Counted from the stretch's first letter, positions 1 through 8,100 are shown. The stretch is 32,551 nt of DNA from a bacterium (GCA_028821265.1 JAPPGU010000048.1:1-32551), one strand, 5' to 3'. Made by a program: numbers and translations. The notes: a model not told the origin generated them from the letters alone.

Positions 1-100
1 GCCGGGAGGCCAGCTCCGCCCGGGCGGGATCGCCCATCACCAGCACCCGCTCGGGTACTTCATCCGGATCCACGCGAAGGATCGGGGTTCGCTCGGCCAT
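1..100 (-). CDS. Nucleoside phosphorylase, PNP/UDP family (partial, 3' end outside window)
   Basis: Only the first 33 residues lie in the window; the gene runs off the left edge. The visible N-terminus ends in VLVMGDPARAELASR, which matches the phosphate-binding GDPxR motif near the N-terminus of hexameric purine/uridine phosphorylases. These enzymes split a nucleoside with phosphate into a base and a (deoxy)ribose-1-phosphate in the cytoplasm. The ATG at 98-100 has a strong Shine-Dalgarno (GAGGAGG) about 6 nt upstream. It follows the aldolase/dehydrogenase gene by 28 bp on the same strand, so it is probably the next gene of that operon. Substrate (adenosine, inosine, methylthioinosine or uridine) cannot be decided from this fragment. 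In context a methylthioinosine/inosine phosphorylase acting after the deaminase is attractive, but this is inference. Confidence 0.7.
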   Translation of the reverse strand, partial: MAERTPILRVDPDEVPERVLVMGDPARAELASR

Positions 101-128
101 CCAAATACCTCCTCGACCGGCAGCCTAT

Positions 129-2102
129 TCAGATCACCCGTTCGTTACCGCCGTCCACGGGGATCTGCGCCCCGGTGGTCACCGCGAAGGCATCCCCGCA
201 CAATTCGACCACCACCCTGGCGACGGCGGCCGAGGTCACCTCAGCGGAGAGGAGGTTCCGGGTCCGGTACTCGACCTCGCTGAGCCCGTAGGCGGCGGCC
301 CGCTGAGCGATCAGGTCCTCGTCCCAGAGGCCGGTGTCGAACACCCCGTCCGGGTGGACCATGTTGACCCGGATGCCGTCATCGGCCCACTCGAGAGCGG
401 CCACCCGGGCCAGTTGGGTGACGGCCGCCTTGGAGGCGGAGTAAGCGGCGACACCGCGGCCCGGAGCCGCGACGTTCTTGGAGGCGATCACCACCACCCG
501 GCCTCCCACCGGGGAGTAGGCCAGGAAGGGATGGACGGAGGCGAGGAGGGTGGCCACGGCATCCGTGTTGACGGCCAGCGTCGCCCGCCACCGGTCTTCC
601 TCCAGCTCGCCGACCGGCTGGGCCTGGCCGAACACCCCGGCCGCCGGCACCACGATGTCGATTCCTCCGAACCGCTCCACCGCTGCGTCGATCGCCGCCT
701 GCTGGGCGGGGCCGTCAGTCACGTCCACCGCTATCCCCAGCCAGGCCGGACCGTCGAAGGCGTCCACGACCGACCCGTCAAGGTCCAGACCGGCCACCGC
801 GCATCCTTTCGACAGCAGGGCCGAAGCGCAGGCCCGGCCGATACCGGAGGCCGCTCCGGTCACCACCGCCACCATGCCGGCGAACTCCGGGGGCCGCCCG
901 GCCCGCCGCAGCTTGGCCTGTTCCAGATCCCAGTACTCGCAGTCGAACAGATGCCCGGCCTCCAGCGCCACGTACCCGCCCAGATGGTCCTCTGATCGTT
1001 CGAGTACCGCCATCGTGTGGTGGTAGATGTCGGCGGCGATGCGGGAGGCCTTGGCGGTCTCACCCACGGTCAGCAGGCCCAACTCCCCGTCCAGCACCAC
1101 CCGGGGCGCCGGATCCAGCATGGTCAACTCGGTCCGGGCTCGGCCCCGGTTCTCCTCGAAGTAGCGGCGATAACCGTCCACGTAGGCGTCCACATCGGCG
1201 CCGACCATGGGAAACCGCTTGGTACGGATGACGTGGTCGGGAGTGAGCGGCCCCCGGGTCGCCAGGCTCTCCAGGTCTGACCTGCCCACGAAGCGGGCCG
1301 CGGCGGCGTCCGTATGGCGGGTCATGATCATCGGCTTGCCGGCCGCGGCCGAGATGCGGCCGCGGAGCCGGGCCAGCCCGACCGGCGCCGCCGGGGGGAG
1401 AGCCGGCAGATCCTGGACAAGCGCCACCGGAGCGTGGGCTTCGAGCCATTCCTCGGCCTTCGAAATCAGCTCGATATGGCGGCCGTATGCCTCCTTCGTG
1501 TCCGCCCCGTAGGTGAACAGACCATGGTTCAGCAGCACCATCCCGATGGCGTCCTCGTGGTACTGAGCGTTCCAGATCTCCACCACCAGCCGGGCCAGAT
1601 CGAAGCCGGGCATGATGTAGGGCACCACCAGCGCGTCCCTTCCGAAGACCTCCCGGATGCGCTCCTCCCCGTCGGCCAGGTTGGTGAGGGTGACGATCAC
1701 GTCCGCGTGGCTGTGCTGGACGGCCGGGTAGGGCAGGAAGGCGTGCAGCAGGGTCTCCACAGAAGGTTGCGGGGCGGCAGGGTCGAGGCGGGCGGCGGAC
1801 AGCTCCCGCATCATGTCCGGATCGGAGAGCCGGTCGAGCGACAGCAGGTCCTGGAGCCGGTCGATGGGAAGGGGCGTGAACCCCGGCGCCTCGATGGTGG
1901 CCAGGTCCCACCCCGAGCCCTTCACGTATAGGGCGTCGATGGTGCGCCCGGTTATGTCGCGAAAGGGCGCCTTGACGGACGTGTTACCGCCGCCGTGCAG
2001 CACGAGGAAGGGGTCGCTCCCGAGCAGGCGGGATCCGTAGACGCACTCGCCCAGCGGACCCTCGAATCCTGCCGCCTCAGCGGCGTCCCACCTGTCTTCC
2101 AT
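129..2102 (-). CDS. Bifunctional class II aldolase / short-chain dehydrogenase
   Basis: 657-residue two-domain enzyme. Residues about 1-230 are a class II (zinc) aldolase: HGGGNTSVK at 36-44, KGSG at 61-64, catalytic-type Glu116 in SVETLLH, and zinc ligands in HSHAD (His130, His132) and NHGLFTYG (His193). Residues about 408-657 are an SDR: TGAASGIG at 415-422, catalytic YSASK at 554-558, and a C-terminal PVDGG. The layout matches the rhamnulose-1-phosphate aldolase/lactaldehyde dehydrogenase family (RhaEW/YuxG type), where the aldolase yields DHAP plus an aldehyde that the SDR half then oxidises or reduces. No rhamnose kinase or isomerase lies nearby, but mtnA and a nucleoside phosphorylase do. 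The ketose-1-phosphate substrate may therefore be 5-methylthioribulose-1-phosphate or 5-deoxyribulose-1-phosphate (inference). ATG start, weak GGGAG upstream; 60 bp after the ABM-domain gene in the same operon. Confidence 0.85.
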   Translation of the reverse strand: MEDRWDAAEAAGFEGPLGECVYGSRLLGSDPFLVLHGGGNTSVKAPFRDITGRTIDALYVKGSGWDLATIEAPGFTPLPIDRLQDLLSLDRLSDPDMMRELSAARLDPAAPQPSVETLLHAFLPYPAVQHSHADVIVTLTNLADGEERIREVFGRDALVVPYIMPGFDLARLVVEIWNAQYHEDAIGMVLLNHGLFTYGADTKEAYGRHIELISKAEEWLEAHAPVALVQDLPALPPAAPVGLARLRGRISAAAGKPMIMTRHTDAAAARFVGRSDLESLATRGPLTPDHVIRTKRFPMVGADVDAYVDGYRRYFEENRGRARTELTMLDPAPRVVLDGELGLLTVGETAKASRIAADIYHHTMAVLERSEDHLGGYVALEAGHLFDCEYWDLEQAKLRRAGRPPEFAGMVAVVTGAASGIGRACASALLSKGCAVAGLDLDGSVVDAFDGPAWLGIAVDVTDGPAQQAAIDAAVERFGGIDIVVPAAGVFGQAQPVGELEEDRWRATLAVNTDAVATLLASVHPFLAYSPVGGRVVVIASKNVAAPGRGVAAYSASKAAVTQLARVAALEWADDGIRVNMVHPDGVFDTGLWDEDLIAQRAAAYGLSEVEYRTRNLLSAEVTSAAVARVVVELCGDAFAVTTGAQIPVDGGNERVI

Positions 2103-2162
2103 CAGATTCTCCCAGGCCGTGCGGAGGCAAGATTAGAGGCCAAGACCGGTTGCCGGCCGCAG

Positions 2163-2465
2163 TCAGGCGATGCGGGTCATCCGGGTGACCACCACGGACT
2201 CGGTATGGTCCGCGATGGCGGCCAGACCATCGGCGATGTGGGGTTCGTCGAGGTGAGCGTCGAGGTCGGCTTCGCTACGCCAGAGGGCGACGAAGCAAAA
2301 GAGCCCGGGCTCGGTGTCGACCGCATGTAGCCGGTAGTCGAGGCAACCCTCCTCCTCGCGGGTGGGCGCGACCATCGCGATGAGCGCGTCCCGCACGGTT
2401 TCCTCCGATCCGGGAACGGCCCGCACCCGCGCTACGGCTCTTAGAGCGCCCGCCATGGAGTTCAA
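2163..2465 (-). CDS. Antibiotic biosynthesis monooxygenase (ABM/YgiN-like) domain protein
   Basis: 100-residue single-domain protein of the dimeric alpha-beta barrel ABM fold. It has an N-terminal beta strand (LRAVARVRAVPG), a helix (EETVRDALIAMVAPTREEEGCLDY), and the characteristic FCFVALWRSEADLDAHLDEPHI stretch. The family includes quinol monooxygenases, but many members have no known substrate. The start is taken as TTG at 2465 because GGAAGGG lies 8 nt upstream; an in-frame ATG at 2456 is the alternative and would remove three residues. It sits between an SDR gene (37 bp upstream) and the fused aldolase/dehydrogenase, all leftward, so it belongs to the salvage operon. A role in detoxifying or oxidising a reactive aldehyde or quinone intermediate is possible but not shown. 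Confidence 0.75.
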   Translation of the reverse strand: MNSMAGALRAVARVRAVPGSEETVRDALIAMVAPTREEEGCLDYRLHAVDTEPGLFCFVALWRSEADLDAHLDEPHIADGLAAIADHTESVVVTRMTRIA

Positions 2466-2502
2466 CTGTACCGCCCTTCCCGGGAACAGGAATAGTCAGG
2501 GT

Positions 2503-3285
2503 TCAGTACCAGGTGTCGCCGCCGTCCACGTTGATGGCCTGTCCCCGGATTATGTGCGCCGCGTCCGACAGCAGGAAGGCGATCACCCGGCCCACCTCCA
2601 TCGGGGTGATGCGCCTGCCCAACTGCGCCGGCCCCATCGATCCCAGCAGCTCGTCGGACGGGATGTCGAGCCGGGGCGAGAGCCACTCGGCCACCCCGGC
2701 CAGCATGGGGGTGTCGACCCCGCCCGGGCAGACCGCGTTGACGTTGATGCCGTGCTCGGCCCACTCCATGGACAGGGACCGGGTGAGGCCGAGGACCGCC
2801 GACTTGGAGGCGTTGTAGGCGGCCATGTTGCGGTAACCCACCTTGCCGCAGTTGGACGCCACGTTGACGATGCTGCCCCCGCCCGAGGCCTTGAGCCGCT
2901 TCCCGACAGCCTGGGCGACCAGGAACGACCCGGTGACGTTGATCTCGAGCTGGTGGTTCCAGTCGGGACCGGTGGCCTCCCAGGCCTCGTCGAGCGTCAC
3001 CACCCCGGCGTTGTTGACCGCGCCGTCGATGCGGCCGAAGTGCTCCACCGTGCCCTCCACCGCCCGTTCGACCTCGCCCGCATCGGAGACATCGGCCCGG
3101 AAGGCGGCGATCGATGTCCCGGTCAGCCCGACCCGGCGGGCCATCGCTCCGGCGCCCTCCAGGTCGACATCCACCAGGGCCGGCATCCCGCCGGCTTCGA
3201 GGACGGCTCGAGTGATCCCTTCCCCGATCCCGCCGGCGGCCCCGGTCACCAGGAAGACGCGTCCCTCGAGGCTGGTCGCGCTCAT
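2503..3285 (-). CDS. Short-chain dehydrogenase/reductase (SDR), copy 2
   Basis: 260-residue classical SDR. Visible motifs are TGAAGGIG at 14-21 for NAD(P) binding, NNAG at 91-94, Asn116, and the catalytic triad Ser144, Tyr157 and Lys161 (YNASK). It ends in INVDGGDTWY, typical of the family. Asp39 and Asp41 after the second beta strand favour NAD(H) over NADP(H). The ATG at 3285 was chosen because it begins just before the nucleotide-binding motif. A GAGG lies 9 nt upstream and the preceding SDR gene stops 11 nt before it. The frame stays open further upstream, but that part has no SDR features and overlaps the neighbour. Substrate unknown: a polyol, sugar or hydroxy acid. Neighbouring operon genes suggest reduction or oxidation of a sugar or aldehyde derived from nucleosides. 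Confidence 0.85.
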   Translation of the reverse strand: MSATSLEGRVFLVTGAAGGIGEGITRAVLEAGGMPALVDVDLEGAGAMARRVGLTGTSIAAFRADVSDAGEVERAVEGTVEHFGRIDGAVNNAGVVTLDEAWEATGPDWNHQLEINVTGSFLVAQAVGKRLKASGGGSIVNVASNCGKVGYRNMAAYNASKSAVLGLTRSLSMEWAEHGINVNAVCPGGVDTPMLAGVAEWLSPRLDIPSDELLGSMGPAQLGRRITPMEVGRVIAFLLSDAAHIIRGQAINVDGGDTWY

Positions 3286-3296
3286 TGGGGATCGCC

Positions 3297-4097
3297 TCAC
3301 CAGGTGGGGTTGCTCATCACGCCGCCGTCCACCACCAGCTCCGCCCCGGTGATCCACCGGGCCAGGTCGGAGCACAGGAAGACGCAGGCGTCCCCGACAT
3401 CCTCGGGGGTGCCGAGGCGCCCCAGCGGGCAGGCCACACTCCAGCGCCCCACACCTTCGGGCCAGGCATCCTCGATACCGGGGCGCGAGATCAGGCCGGG
3501 AGAGACCACGTTGACCCGAACCCCGGCGCTGCCGTAGGCCTGGGCCGCGGCCCGCGCATGCATGATCATGCCGGCCTTGGAAACGGAGTAGTGCCCGTGC
3601 CCGGGCGCCGGGTAACTCCCCTCTATGGAGGCGATGTGGACGATGGCGCCTCCCGAATCCTGGGCGGCCATGGCGGCCGCCGCCGCCTGGGTCAGCCGAT
3701 GGGTGGCGGTGAGGTTGGTGTCGATCATCTCCGACCATTCAGGATCGGTCAGCTCGGCGAATCCGGCCACGGTCTGGACGGCGGCGTTGTTGACGAGGCC
3801 GTCCAGACGGCCGTATCGGTCCAAGGTCATGTCCACGACACGCCGGGGCCCGTCGGGGGCGGTCAGGTCGGCGGTCACCACCAGCCCGGGCTGTCCCGAT
3901 CGGCCCTTGATGGGCTCGACCGGCGATGACCGTGTATGGGAGACCACCGTGGCGCCGGCCGCGGCCATTCTCGCGGCTATACCGGCCCCGATGTTGCCCC
4001 CGGCGCCGGTGACGGCCACCACCCGGCCGTCCAGTGCAATCAGATCGGCGGGCGACCGGCCATCCGAAGCCCGGGGGGCGGAGCTACTCCCTGACAT
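3297..4097 (-). CDS. Short-chain dehydrogenase/reductase (SDR), copy 1
   Basis: 266-residue classical SDR with TGAGGNIG at about 30-37, NNAA in place of the usual NNAG, a catalytic Ser in the IASIEGSY segment and the YSVSK catalytic Tyr/Lys. It ends with ELVVDGG and a short tail. It is clearly diverged from the SDR immediately downstream, so the pair are not a recent duplication. The ATG at 4097 overlaps the end of the cupin gene by 14 nt, indicating translational coupling; a TTG at 4106 would add three residues. Family members oxidise sugars, polyols and 3-hydroxyacyl compounds; specificity cannot be read from the sequence. The operon position suggests a step in carbohydrate or aldehyde handling. 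Confidence 0.82.
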   Translation of the reverse strand: MSGSSSAPRASDGRSPADLIALDGRVVAVTGAGGNIGAGIAARMAAAGATVVSHTRSSPVEPIKGRSGQPGLVVTADLTAPDGPRRVVDMTLDRYGRLDGLVNNAAVQTVAGFAELTDPEWSEMIDTNLTATHRLTQAAAAAMAAQDSGGAIVHIASIEGSYPAPGHGHYSVSKAGMIMHARAAAQAYGSAGVRVNVVSPGLISRPGIEDAWPEGVGRWSVACPLGRLGTPEDVGDACVFLCSDLARWITGAELVVDGGVMSNPTW

Positions 4098-4530
4098 AGC
4101 GGGCAATGAGGTAGGCGGCTTCCGGGTACAGGTCTACCAGCTCGTCGAAGCTACCCAACTCGAATCCATCCTCACGGTAGGGCGGCGCCATGGTAGTTCC
4201 CACCAGCGACCAGTCTCCGGTGGTGCCGGCGCCCATCCACACTCCTCCGGGAACCGCCACGAAAGGGCGCTCCCCCGCTTCCAGGTCGTCCCCGAGCAGC
4301 AGGCGCCTCGCTCCACCGTCCGGCTCGAGCAGCAGCATCTCCACCGGATGTCCTGCGTAGTGGTGCCAGAGTTCCGGCCCGTCCAGGCGATGGAGGGCCG
4401 AGAAGTCCCCCGGCTGCATCAGGTAGTAGATGGCCGTACTGTTCCCGTCCCGCCAGGTACGGGCCCACATTCCCCCCTCGGAAGGCAACGGCGCCAGACC
4501 CAGCAACTCGGCTACTTCGGGGCCGGTCAC
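4084..4530 (-). CDS. Cupin_5 (DUF985) family protein
   Basis: 148-residue cupin of the cupin_5/DUF985 type. It shows the N-terminal leucine-rich segment, then YYLMQPGDFSALHRLDG, ELWHHYAGHPVEML and the family's conserved FVAVPGGVWMGAG and GTTMAPPYREDGFELG blocks, close to the usual full length. His residues in the first and second cupin motifs (SALHRLDG, WHHYAGHP) could bind metal, but the family has no settled biochemical role; sugar-isomerase or epimerase roles have been considered. The GTG start at 4528-4530 overlaps the TGA of the upstream deaminase gene (GTGA), so translation is coupled. Context suggests it acts on a sugar or sugar phosphate in the salvage pathway. Confidence 0.8.
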   Translation of the reverse strand: MTGPEVAELLGLAPLPSEGGMWARTWRDGNSTAIYYLMQPGDFSALHRLDGPELWHHYAGHPVEMLLLEPDGGARRLLLGDDLEAGERPFVAVPGGVWMGAGTTGDWSLVGTTMAPPYREDGFELGSFDELVDLYPEAAYLIARYVRE

Positions 4531-5834
4531 TCTGCCAGCCGCCGGGCGCGCTCCGTCACCTCCGCCCTCACCTCGTCAACGTCCACGGTGAGCACCCGGC
4601 CCTCGCTGACCACCTGCTCCCCGCCCACCCAGACGGAGCGGACCGCCCGGGGCGATCCCGACCACACCAGCCGCGACACCGGATCGTCCTCCTCCGGCAC
4701 CACCGGATGCAGAGCCGACTCAGACGGCGAAAGCTGCACCATGTCGGCCCGGCAACCCGGCTCGATCCGGCCCAGGTCGGAGCGCCCGATGGCGTCGGCG
4801 GCCCCGGCCGTGGTCATGTGGAGCGCATCGTGGGGTGGCATGAAGGCTGCATCCCCCCGGTCCAGCCGGGCCAGCCGGATGGCGGTGCGCATCTCCTCGA
4901 ACAGGTCGAGCCGGTGGTGCGAGGCCGGGCCGTCCGTGGCGATCCCCACCTTGATCCCGGCCCGGATCATCGCGTCCACCCTGGCCAGGCCCGAGCCGTG
5001 CTTAGTGTTGGAACACGGGCAGTGCGCCGCCCCCACCCCGTGGCGGCCGAAGATCTCCATGTCCTCGTCCGAGAGCCACACGCAATGGGCAGCCAGCACC
5101 CTGGCCTCCAGCATGCCGAGCGACTCCAGGTAGGCGGGCGCCGACAGGCCGCCGGACAGCTCCCGCACCGCCTTGTCCTCCCACTCCTGCTCGGCGACGT
5201 GGATGTGGACCAGCATGTCGTGCTCGCGGGCCAGGCGGGCGACCATCTCCAGGCATTCCTTCGACACCGACCAGGCGGCGTGAGGACCCAGGCCCACCTC
5301 GATCAACTCGCTCGATGCCCACCGGTCCCGGGTGGCCACCATCTCCTCCAGCTGTTCCTGCCAGGTGCCCATCCGGCCCAGCTGGGCGTCCTCGATCACC
5401 GGAGCGGCCACCACGCACCGGAGCCCTGCCTCGGCTGCCCCCCGAGCGACCGAATCCCCGAAGAAGTACATCTCCGATGACGTGGTGATGCCGTTGGAGA
5501 GAAGCTCGGCGGCGCCCATCAGCATGCCGACCCTCACGTCATCCGGGGTCAGGCGCCCCTCCCGGGGCCACATCACCTCGTGAAGCCACCGGTCCACCGG
5601 CAGCCCTTCTCCGGCGCCGCGCAGCAGGATCATCGGCGTGTGGGCATGGAGGTTGACGAATCCGGGCATCAGGATGCCGTCTATCCGGTGAACCGGAGTC
5701 CCGTCCCGGTCGGGCGCCTCCGAGGCCGCGCCGGCCCACACCACCCGTCCGCCCTCCACGTCCACCACGCCCCCCGGGATGGGGGTCCGTCCCTCGGACA
5801 TGGTGATCAGCAGATCGGCTTGGTAGCGGTCCAT
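4527..5834 (-). CDS. mtaD: 5'-methylthioadenosine/S-adenosylhomocysteine deaminase (amidohydrolase)
   Basis: 435-residue amidohydrolase-superfamily protein of the TrzA/AtzA/MtaD branch. Metal ligands are visible as His63 and His65 (HAH), His212 (HIH) and Asp301 (TDGPASHH). The substrate-site motifs GPHA (183-186) and AHCVWL around His250 are those of MTA/SAH deaminases. It would convert MTA or S-adenosylhomocysteine to the inosine analogues plus ammonia in the cytoplasm. Guanine or chlorohydrolase activity is the main alternative, but the mtnA gene only 48 bp away on the other strand supports MTA. The ATG at 5834 starts the leftward operon; the stop overlaps the cupin start. Confidence 0.82.
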   Translation of the reverse strand: MDRYQADLLITMSEGRTPIPGGVVDVEGGRVVWAGAASEAPDRDGTPVHRIDGILMPGFVNLHAHTPMILLRGAGEGLPVDRWLHEVMWPREGRLTPDDVRVGMLMGAAELLSNGITTSSEMYFFGDSVARGAAEAGLRCVVAAPVIEDAQLGRMGTWQEQLEEMVATRDRWASSELIEVGLGPHAAWSVSKECLEMVARLAREHDMLVHIHVAEQEWEDKAVRELSGGLSAPAYLESLGMLEARVLAAHCVWLSDEDMEIFGRHGVGAAHCPCSNTKHGSGLARVDAMIRAGIKVGIATDGPASHHRLDLFEEMRTAIRLARLDRGDAAFMPPHDALHMTTAGAADAIGRSDLGRIEPGCRADMVQLSPSESALHPVVPEEDDPVSRLVWSGSPRAVRSVWVGGEQVVSEGRVLTVDVDEVRAEVTERARRLAE

Positions 5835-5882
5835 CTAATCGCCCCCGGTCAGCTGGGTTTGGCAGCCTGTAGCATAAATATC
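5835..5882. promoter_or_regulatory. Divergent promoter region between mtaD and mtnA
   Basis: A 48-bp gap separates the divergent starts, so both promoters must overlap or extend into coding sequence. On the plus strand TAGCAT (5870-5875) is a plausible -10 hexamer whose start point would fall at or next to the mtnA ATG (5883), implying a leaderless mRNA. No ribosome-binding site precedes that ATG. No convincing -35 is seen. On the minus strand only a G-rich stretch precedes the mtaD ATG. Confidence 0.4.
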
Positions 5883-6932
5883 ATGCAGCAACTCGGTGAC
5901 CGTCCGCTCGACTGGATCGACGGCGGGGTCTCGATGGTCGATCAGACCAGACTCCCCGACTCGTACGAGGTGATGCGGATCAAGTCGGTCCCCGACATGG
6001 TGGCCGCCATCCGCCGCCTGTCGGTGCGGGGCGCCCCCGCCATCGGCGTGGCCGGCGCCCTCGGAGTGGCGCTGGCCATCCAGGCCCACGGAACCTCCGG
6101 ACCCGACTTCGACCGGGCGATCCACTCCCTGCGGGAAGCCCGACCCACCGCGGTGAACCTGGCCCGGATGGTGGACAGGGTGGCCCCCCTCGCCGAGCAG
6201 GGCCTGGACCGCGTGCTGGCCGAGGCGCTCGCCATCCGGGACGAGGAGATCGCCGCGTCCGTGTCCATGGGAGAGTACGGGGCCGATCTCGTGACCCGGC
6301 TGGTGAGCGAGCGGGCGGCCCGGGCGATGACGATCTGCAACACCGGGGGCTTGGCGACCATCGAGCGCGGCACCGCCCTGGCGGTCATCCAGACCCTGCA
6401 CGAGCGGGGCACGCTGGCGGAGGCGCTCGCGCTCGAGACCCGGCCCCTCCTCCAGGGCGCCCGCCTCACCGCCTGGGAGCTGGCCCGCATGGGGGCTCCC
6501 CACCGGCTCCTGGTCGACTCGGCCGCCAACTTCATGCTGGCCCGGCGACAAGCCGACGTGGTCCTCACCGGCGCCGACCGGATTGCCGCAAACGGCGACA
6601 CGGCCAACAAGATCGGTACCTTCTCCCTGGCTCTCGGCGCCCGGTACGCCGGGGTCCCCTTCATCGTGGTCGCCCCGGAGTCGACCGTGGACATGGACAC
6701 TCCCGGGGGTGACGCCATCCCCATCGAGGACCGGGACGCCGGAGAGGTGGTGTCCGTCCGGGATCGTGCTACCGCTCCTGCGAATACCGACGCCGCCAAC
6801 CCCGCCTTCGACATCACGCCGCACGCCCTGATCACCGCGATCGTGACCGATCGGCGGGTGGTCAGGATTGATCGAGGTGATAGCCTCCGGTCGGTGCCGC
6901 TCGGGGAGCTTCGCCGACCGGCCAACGAGTAG
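5883..6932 (+). CDS. mtnA: S-methyl-5-thioribose-1-phosphate isomerase
   Basis: 349 residues, the usual MtnA length. Characteristic motifs are VRGAPAIGVAGALG at 48-61, the catalytic Cys152 in ICNTGGLAT, an equivalent of the conserved DSAA block (DSAANFML at 212-219) and the catalytic Asp232 in GADRIAANGDTANKIGT. It isomerises 5-methylthioribose-1-phosphate (and in some bacteria 5-deoxyribose-1-phosphate) to the ribulose-1-phosphate form. The closely related ribose-1,5-bisphosphate isomerases are less likely. The ATG at 5883 fits the start of the family's first beta strand and lacks a Shine-Dalgarno. The nucleoside importer begins 55 bp downstream, and the deaminase is divergent. No mtnB, mtnC or mtnD homologue appears nearby, so the classical methionine salvage route is not completed here. 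Confidence 0.93.
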   Translation: MQQLGDRPLDWIDGGVSMVDQTRLPDSYEVMRIKSVPDMVAAIRRLSVRGAPAIGVAGALGVALAIQAHGTSGPDFDRAIHSLREARPTAVNLARMVDRVAPLAEQGLDRVLAEALAIRDEEIAASVSMGEYGADLVTRLVSERAARAMTICNTGGLATIERGTALAVIQTLHERGTLAEALALETRPLLQGARLTAWELARMGAPHRLLVDSAANFMLARRQADVVLTGADRIAANGDTANKIGTFSLALGARYAGVPFIVVAPESTVDMDTPGGDAIPIEDRDAGEVVSVRDRATAPANTDAANPAFDITPHALITAIVTDRRVVRIDRGDSLRSVPLGELRRPANE

Positions 6933-6987
6933 TCGACACTGTGACAGACACACCAGCGGAACGTCCGCTCTGAGGGAGGAGAACCCC

Positions 6988-8100
6988 ATGACCAGACCCC
7001 TGAAGATCCTGGTGCTCGTACTGGCGCTGGCCCTAGTGGGCGCCGCCTGCGGAGACTCCGAAGACGAGGCGCCCGCCACCACAGCCGCGCCCGCCACCAC
7101 AGCCGCGCCCGCCACCACGGCTGCGTCCGCCACCACCGCGGCGCCGACCACCACGATGGCGCCCGAGGATCCGGTCAGCCTGATCTACGTCAGCCCCAAC
7201 CCGTTGGGCGTGAACAACTTCCTGATTCTGGGCGAGGTGGGTACCCAGCGTGTGGCCGAGCGGCGCGGCGGGACCTGGAAGACCTTCGAGTCGGTAGACG
7301 ACTCCACCCGGAGGGCCAACATAGAGGCAGCCATCGACGAGGCGCCGGACGTCATCGTTCTCACCACATTCACGCTCGTCGAGATGGCAGACGAGTACTC
7401 CAAGGCCAACCCCGACCAGAAGTTCATCATCATCGACGCCTGCCCCGAAGAGCCTGCGCCCAACCTGCACTGCGGAGTCTTCCGGGAGCATGAAGGCGCC
7501 TTCCTGCTCGGAGTGATGGCCGGCCACCTGTCGGAGGCGAAGCAGATCGGCTCCGTGGTGGCCCTCGACATCCCGTTCTTCAAGCGGTGGTGGCAGAGCT
7601 TCGCCGAGGGGGCGCAGTCGGTTGATCCCGATATCGAGAACTCGGTGGTGTTCATCGCCGGTGACAACCCGTTCTCCGACCCGGCACGCGCCAAGGAACT
7701 GGCGCTGTCGCTGGCGGCGCAGGGTCCCGACCACATCTTCGCGGTTGGCGCCGGATCCAATGGCGGTATCTTCGAAGCCGCCGCGGAGGCCGGCTTCCTC
7801 TCGTACGGCGTGGACGTCAACGAGTGTCCCAGCGCGCCCGGCTACATCATCGACAACAACCTGAAGGTGGTCGATGCGGTGGTCGAGCAGCTCCTCGACC
7901 AGGTACTGGACGGGACTGCCGGTCCGGTGGTGTCCTTCGGACTGTCCGAAGGCGGGACCGGGGTGATGGCCCTGCAACCGGGCCTGGCCGACAGCCAGTG
8001 TGTGATCGCCGACCATCCCGACATCGTCGAGGAGGTCCGCGCGGTGGCCGAGGGAATCATCGACGGCTCGATCGTGGTCAACGATCCGTTGTTCGGCTGA
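6988..8100 (+). CDS. BMP-family nucleoside-binding lipoprotein of an ABC importer
   Basis: 370 residues. A lipoprotein signal peptide (charged MTRPLK, hydrophobic core, lipobox VGAAC with Cys21) is followed by an Ala/Thr/Pro linker (30-59) and a basic membrane protein (BMP/PnrA/Med) domain. Domain features include an N-terminal SLIYVSPNPLG strand, DVIVLTTFT, KFIIIDACP and GAFLLGVMAGHLS, with SYGVDVNE near the C-terminal lobe. PnrA-type proteins capture purine or other nucleosides outside the membrane. It has an AGGGAGGAG ribosome-binding site 7 nt before the ATG. It follows mtnA by 55 bp and precedes its ATPase and two permeases. The ligand might be MTA, deoxyadenosine or ordinary nucleosides. 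Confidence 0.87.
   Translation: MTRPLKILVLVLALALVGAACGDSEDEAPATTAAPATTAAPATTAASATTAAPTTTMAPEDPVSLIYVSPNPLGVNNFLILGEVGTQRVAERRGGTWKTFESVDDSTRRANIEAAIDEAPDVIVLTTFTLVEMADEYSKANPDQKFIIIDACPEEPAPNLHCGVFREHEGAFLLGVMAGHLSEAKQIGSVVALDIPFFKRWWQSFAEGAQSVDPDIENSVVFIAGDNPFSDPARAKELALSLAAQGPDHIFAVGAGSNGGIFEAAAEAGFLSYGVDVNECPSAPGYIIDNNLKVVDAVVEQLLDQVLDGTAGPVVSFGLSEGGTGVMALQPGLADSQCVIADHPDIVEEVRAVAEGIIDGSIVVNDPLFG
7075..7146 (+). repeat. Four 18-bp tandem repeats encoding ATTAAP linker
   Basis: Four in-frame 18-bp units encode ATTAAP/ATTAAP/ATTAAS/ATTAAP. The first two copies are identical at the DNA level; the last two differ mostly at third positions. They form the flexible spacer between the lipid anchor and the binding domain. 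Confidence 0.9.

Noticed and set aside
2503-3738. Longer version of the second SDR with 151 extra N-terminal residues
   Set aside because: The extension overlaps the first SDR gene on the same strand, has no SDR features, and the ATG at 3285 has its own ribosome-binding site.
129-4097. A rhamnose/fucose catabolic operon, suggested by the fused aldolase and the SDRs
   Set aside because: No rhamnose or fucose isomerase, kinase, dehydratase or mutarotase is present. MTA deaminase, mtnA and a nucleoside importer are, so nucleoside salvage is preferred, though not proven.
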